NCBI GenBank assembly: GCA_947471745.1
Contig: CANJKZ010000977.1
Coordinates: 744,001 to 808,000, forward strand
Direction of reading: 5' to 3'
DNA: 64,000 nucleotides
Origin: Closterium sp. Naga37s-1
Lineage: Eukaryota > Streptophyta > Zygnematophyceae > Desmidiales > Closteriaceae
The number at the start of each line of letters is the position of its first letter. Within the stretch, counting starts at the first letter, position 1. The translations under genes and the position numbers were made by a program. This document shows, one piece after another, positions 62,801 to 64,000 of this stretch. The notes under the pieces were generated by a model. The model was not told the origin of the DNA. It was given only the letters and a program-made list of their open reading frames with translations, and ran no database searches.

Positions 62801-64000
62801 CTCGCACCAGGTACTCCTCCGGTAGACCCCCTCCCCCCTCAGGGTCCTGCCCCTTCAGGTGTGTCCCAGGTAGACCCTGTCGAGCCGGTCGAGGTAGCTG
62901 TTGACTCTGGTGCTGCTAGGGGTGCTAAGCCTGCGGGTGCGGGGCCTGGGGGTGCGGAGCCTGGGGGTGTGGAGCCTGGGGGTGCTGAGCCTGGGGTTGC
63001 TGAGTCTGAGGGTGCGGAGCCTGGGGGTGCTGAGTCTGGGGGTGCTGAGCCTGAGCGTGCTGTGTCTGGAGGTCCTTCGGGTGTCTCGTCTAGGCGGGAG
63101 CCCCTCTCTCCACAGCAGCTGCGTGAGTGGTACGCTCGACGCTGTAGCCGTGTTGCTGGTGCTGGAGCTACTGGAGCAGCTGGAGGTCCTGCTGGTGCTG
63201 GAGCTGCTGGAGCCGCTGGTTCTAGAGGTGCTCGTACTGGAGAAACTGGTGCTACTGGAGGTGCTACTGGAGCCATTGGAGGTGCTGCTGGTACTGGAGC
63301 TGCTGGAGCAGCTGGAGGTACTGCTGGTGCTTGGGCTGCCGGAGCCGCTGGTCCTGGAGGTGCTCGTGCTGGAGGTCCTGCCGCTGCTGGAGGCCCTGCT
63401 GGTGTTGGAGCTGCTGGAGGTGCTGGAGCCGCTGGTCCCGGAGGTGCTCGTATTGGAGGTACTGGAGCTGCTGGGGCTGGTGGTGCTGCAGGAGTTGGAG
63501 CTGGTGCTGCTGGTGGTACTGCGGGAGTTGGAGCTGGTGCTACTTGAGCTGGTGCTGCTGGTGGTGCTGCGGGAGTTGGAGCTGGTGCTACTGGTGGTGC
63601 TGCGGGAGTTGGAGCTGGAGACCCTGGAGCAGAGGGTACAGGTGCTGTCTCTGCTGTTTCTGGAGGCGCTGCGTGGCCGCGGCCGTACTACGTTCCGCTC
63701 CTTCAGCAGGTTCCTGGCCTACCGCTTTCTACTGGTCCTCCTCCTCCTCCCTTACTGAGTCCACCGCCTGTCCGGTCGCAGTCGCAGTTACTGCCAGCCT
63801 CTCCACTGCCTGGTCCTTCTCCTTACTGTGGACCGACTAGAGGTCTTACAGAGCGTCGTGAGCCTGAGTCTCGTCATGCGTCGCCAAAGTCTCGTCCTGC
63901 GTCGCCTGTTCGCGTTGTCCGCACTGGTCGTGTTCCGCGTCAGCGTCCTCCTCCTGTCCCTGGCACTCACTATAAAACTCTGCGTCCTTCCACTGCTCCA
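62801..64000 (+). pseudogene. Copia integrase-RT linker, repeat-rich, runs off the window
   Basis: Same frame as integrase: GAEPG repeats (15-bp units at 62935-63060), then EPLSPQQLREWYARRCSRV, then a long Gly/Ala-rich tract made of GGAGCTGCTGGAG units (63150-63620). A TGA at 63545-63547 interrupts it. Beyond this: AAWPRPYYVPLLQQVPGLPL and a Ser/Arg/Pro-rich segment to the edge. The RT domain has not started by 64000. Confidence 0.75.

Larger units (their letters stand above)
59200..64000 (+). mobile_element. Ty1/copia element inserted in gypsy, runs off window
   Basis: 5' LTR, primer site, GC-rich leader, gag-protease, integrase and linker are present; RT, RNase H and 3' LTR must lie beyond 64000. 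It inserted into the protease region of the minus-strand gypsy; the left copy of its expected target duplication is GCATA (59195-59199). Confidence 0.88.

Overview
The window is eukaryotic nuclear DNA, most likely from a large, repeat-rich genome of the green plant lineage. The evidence is GT-AG introns, Ty3/gypsy chromoviruses, Ty1/copia elements primed by an initiator-methionine-like tRNA site, an L1-like LINE with a poly(A) tail, and a Mutator-like miniature element. A streptophyte alga such as Chara is my best guess from the style of the retroelements; this is inference, not proof. I see no bacterial operons, rRNA, tRNA or CRISPR.

Layout. 1-345 is a trinucleotide microsatellite. 1320-1942 is a hAT-type miniature element with a perfect 8-bp target duplication. 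2703-8271 (minus) is a multi-exon Plavaka/CACTA-like transposase gene with clean splice sites; two of its introns are filled by 108-bp and 113-bp minisatellites. 10785-12168 is the 3' end of a gypsy element. 13858-19430 (plus) is a multi-exon gene I do not recognise, with three separate tandem arrays (66 bp in exon 1, 13 bp in intron 2, 50 bp in intron 3). 20500-21140 (minus) is a DUF268-like fragment. 22034-27358 is a complete but decayed gypsy element with a 5-bp target duplication and a shortened 3' LTR. 27364-30698 (minus) is another gypsy with an intact 990-residue pol but no gag or protease.

30712-36355 holds two copia fragments joined tail to tail, plus a GC-rich tandem leader. 36927-37366 is a foldback Mutator-like miniature element with a 10-bp target duplication. 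37385-39861 contains an unrecognised Ala/Ser-rich ORF and two copia 5' ends (LTR plus primer site), one abutting the other. 39862-43060 is a decayed Penelope-like element, itself split by a 1.3-kb non-autonomous LTR element. 43068-47072 is a copia integrase fragment in which an 88-bp piece has become an array of about 41 copies.

47945-55716 is a decayed pogo/Tigger-like DDE transposase gene. A full-length LINE (48490-54806, 10-bp target duplication) sits in one of its introns, and it is cut on the right by a minus-strand gypsy (about 55740-59199). That gypsy is in turn interrupted by a copia element (59200 to the window end). The sequence is therefore best read as nested transposons and minisatellites around a few host-like exons. 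Many disabling stops are TAG where a relative has, or is expected to have, Gln. That would fit C-to-T decay at CAG, a CHG methylation context.
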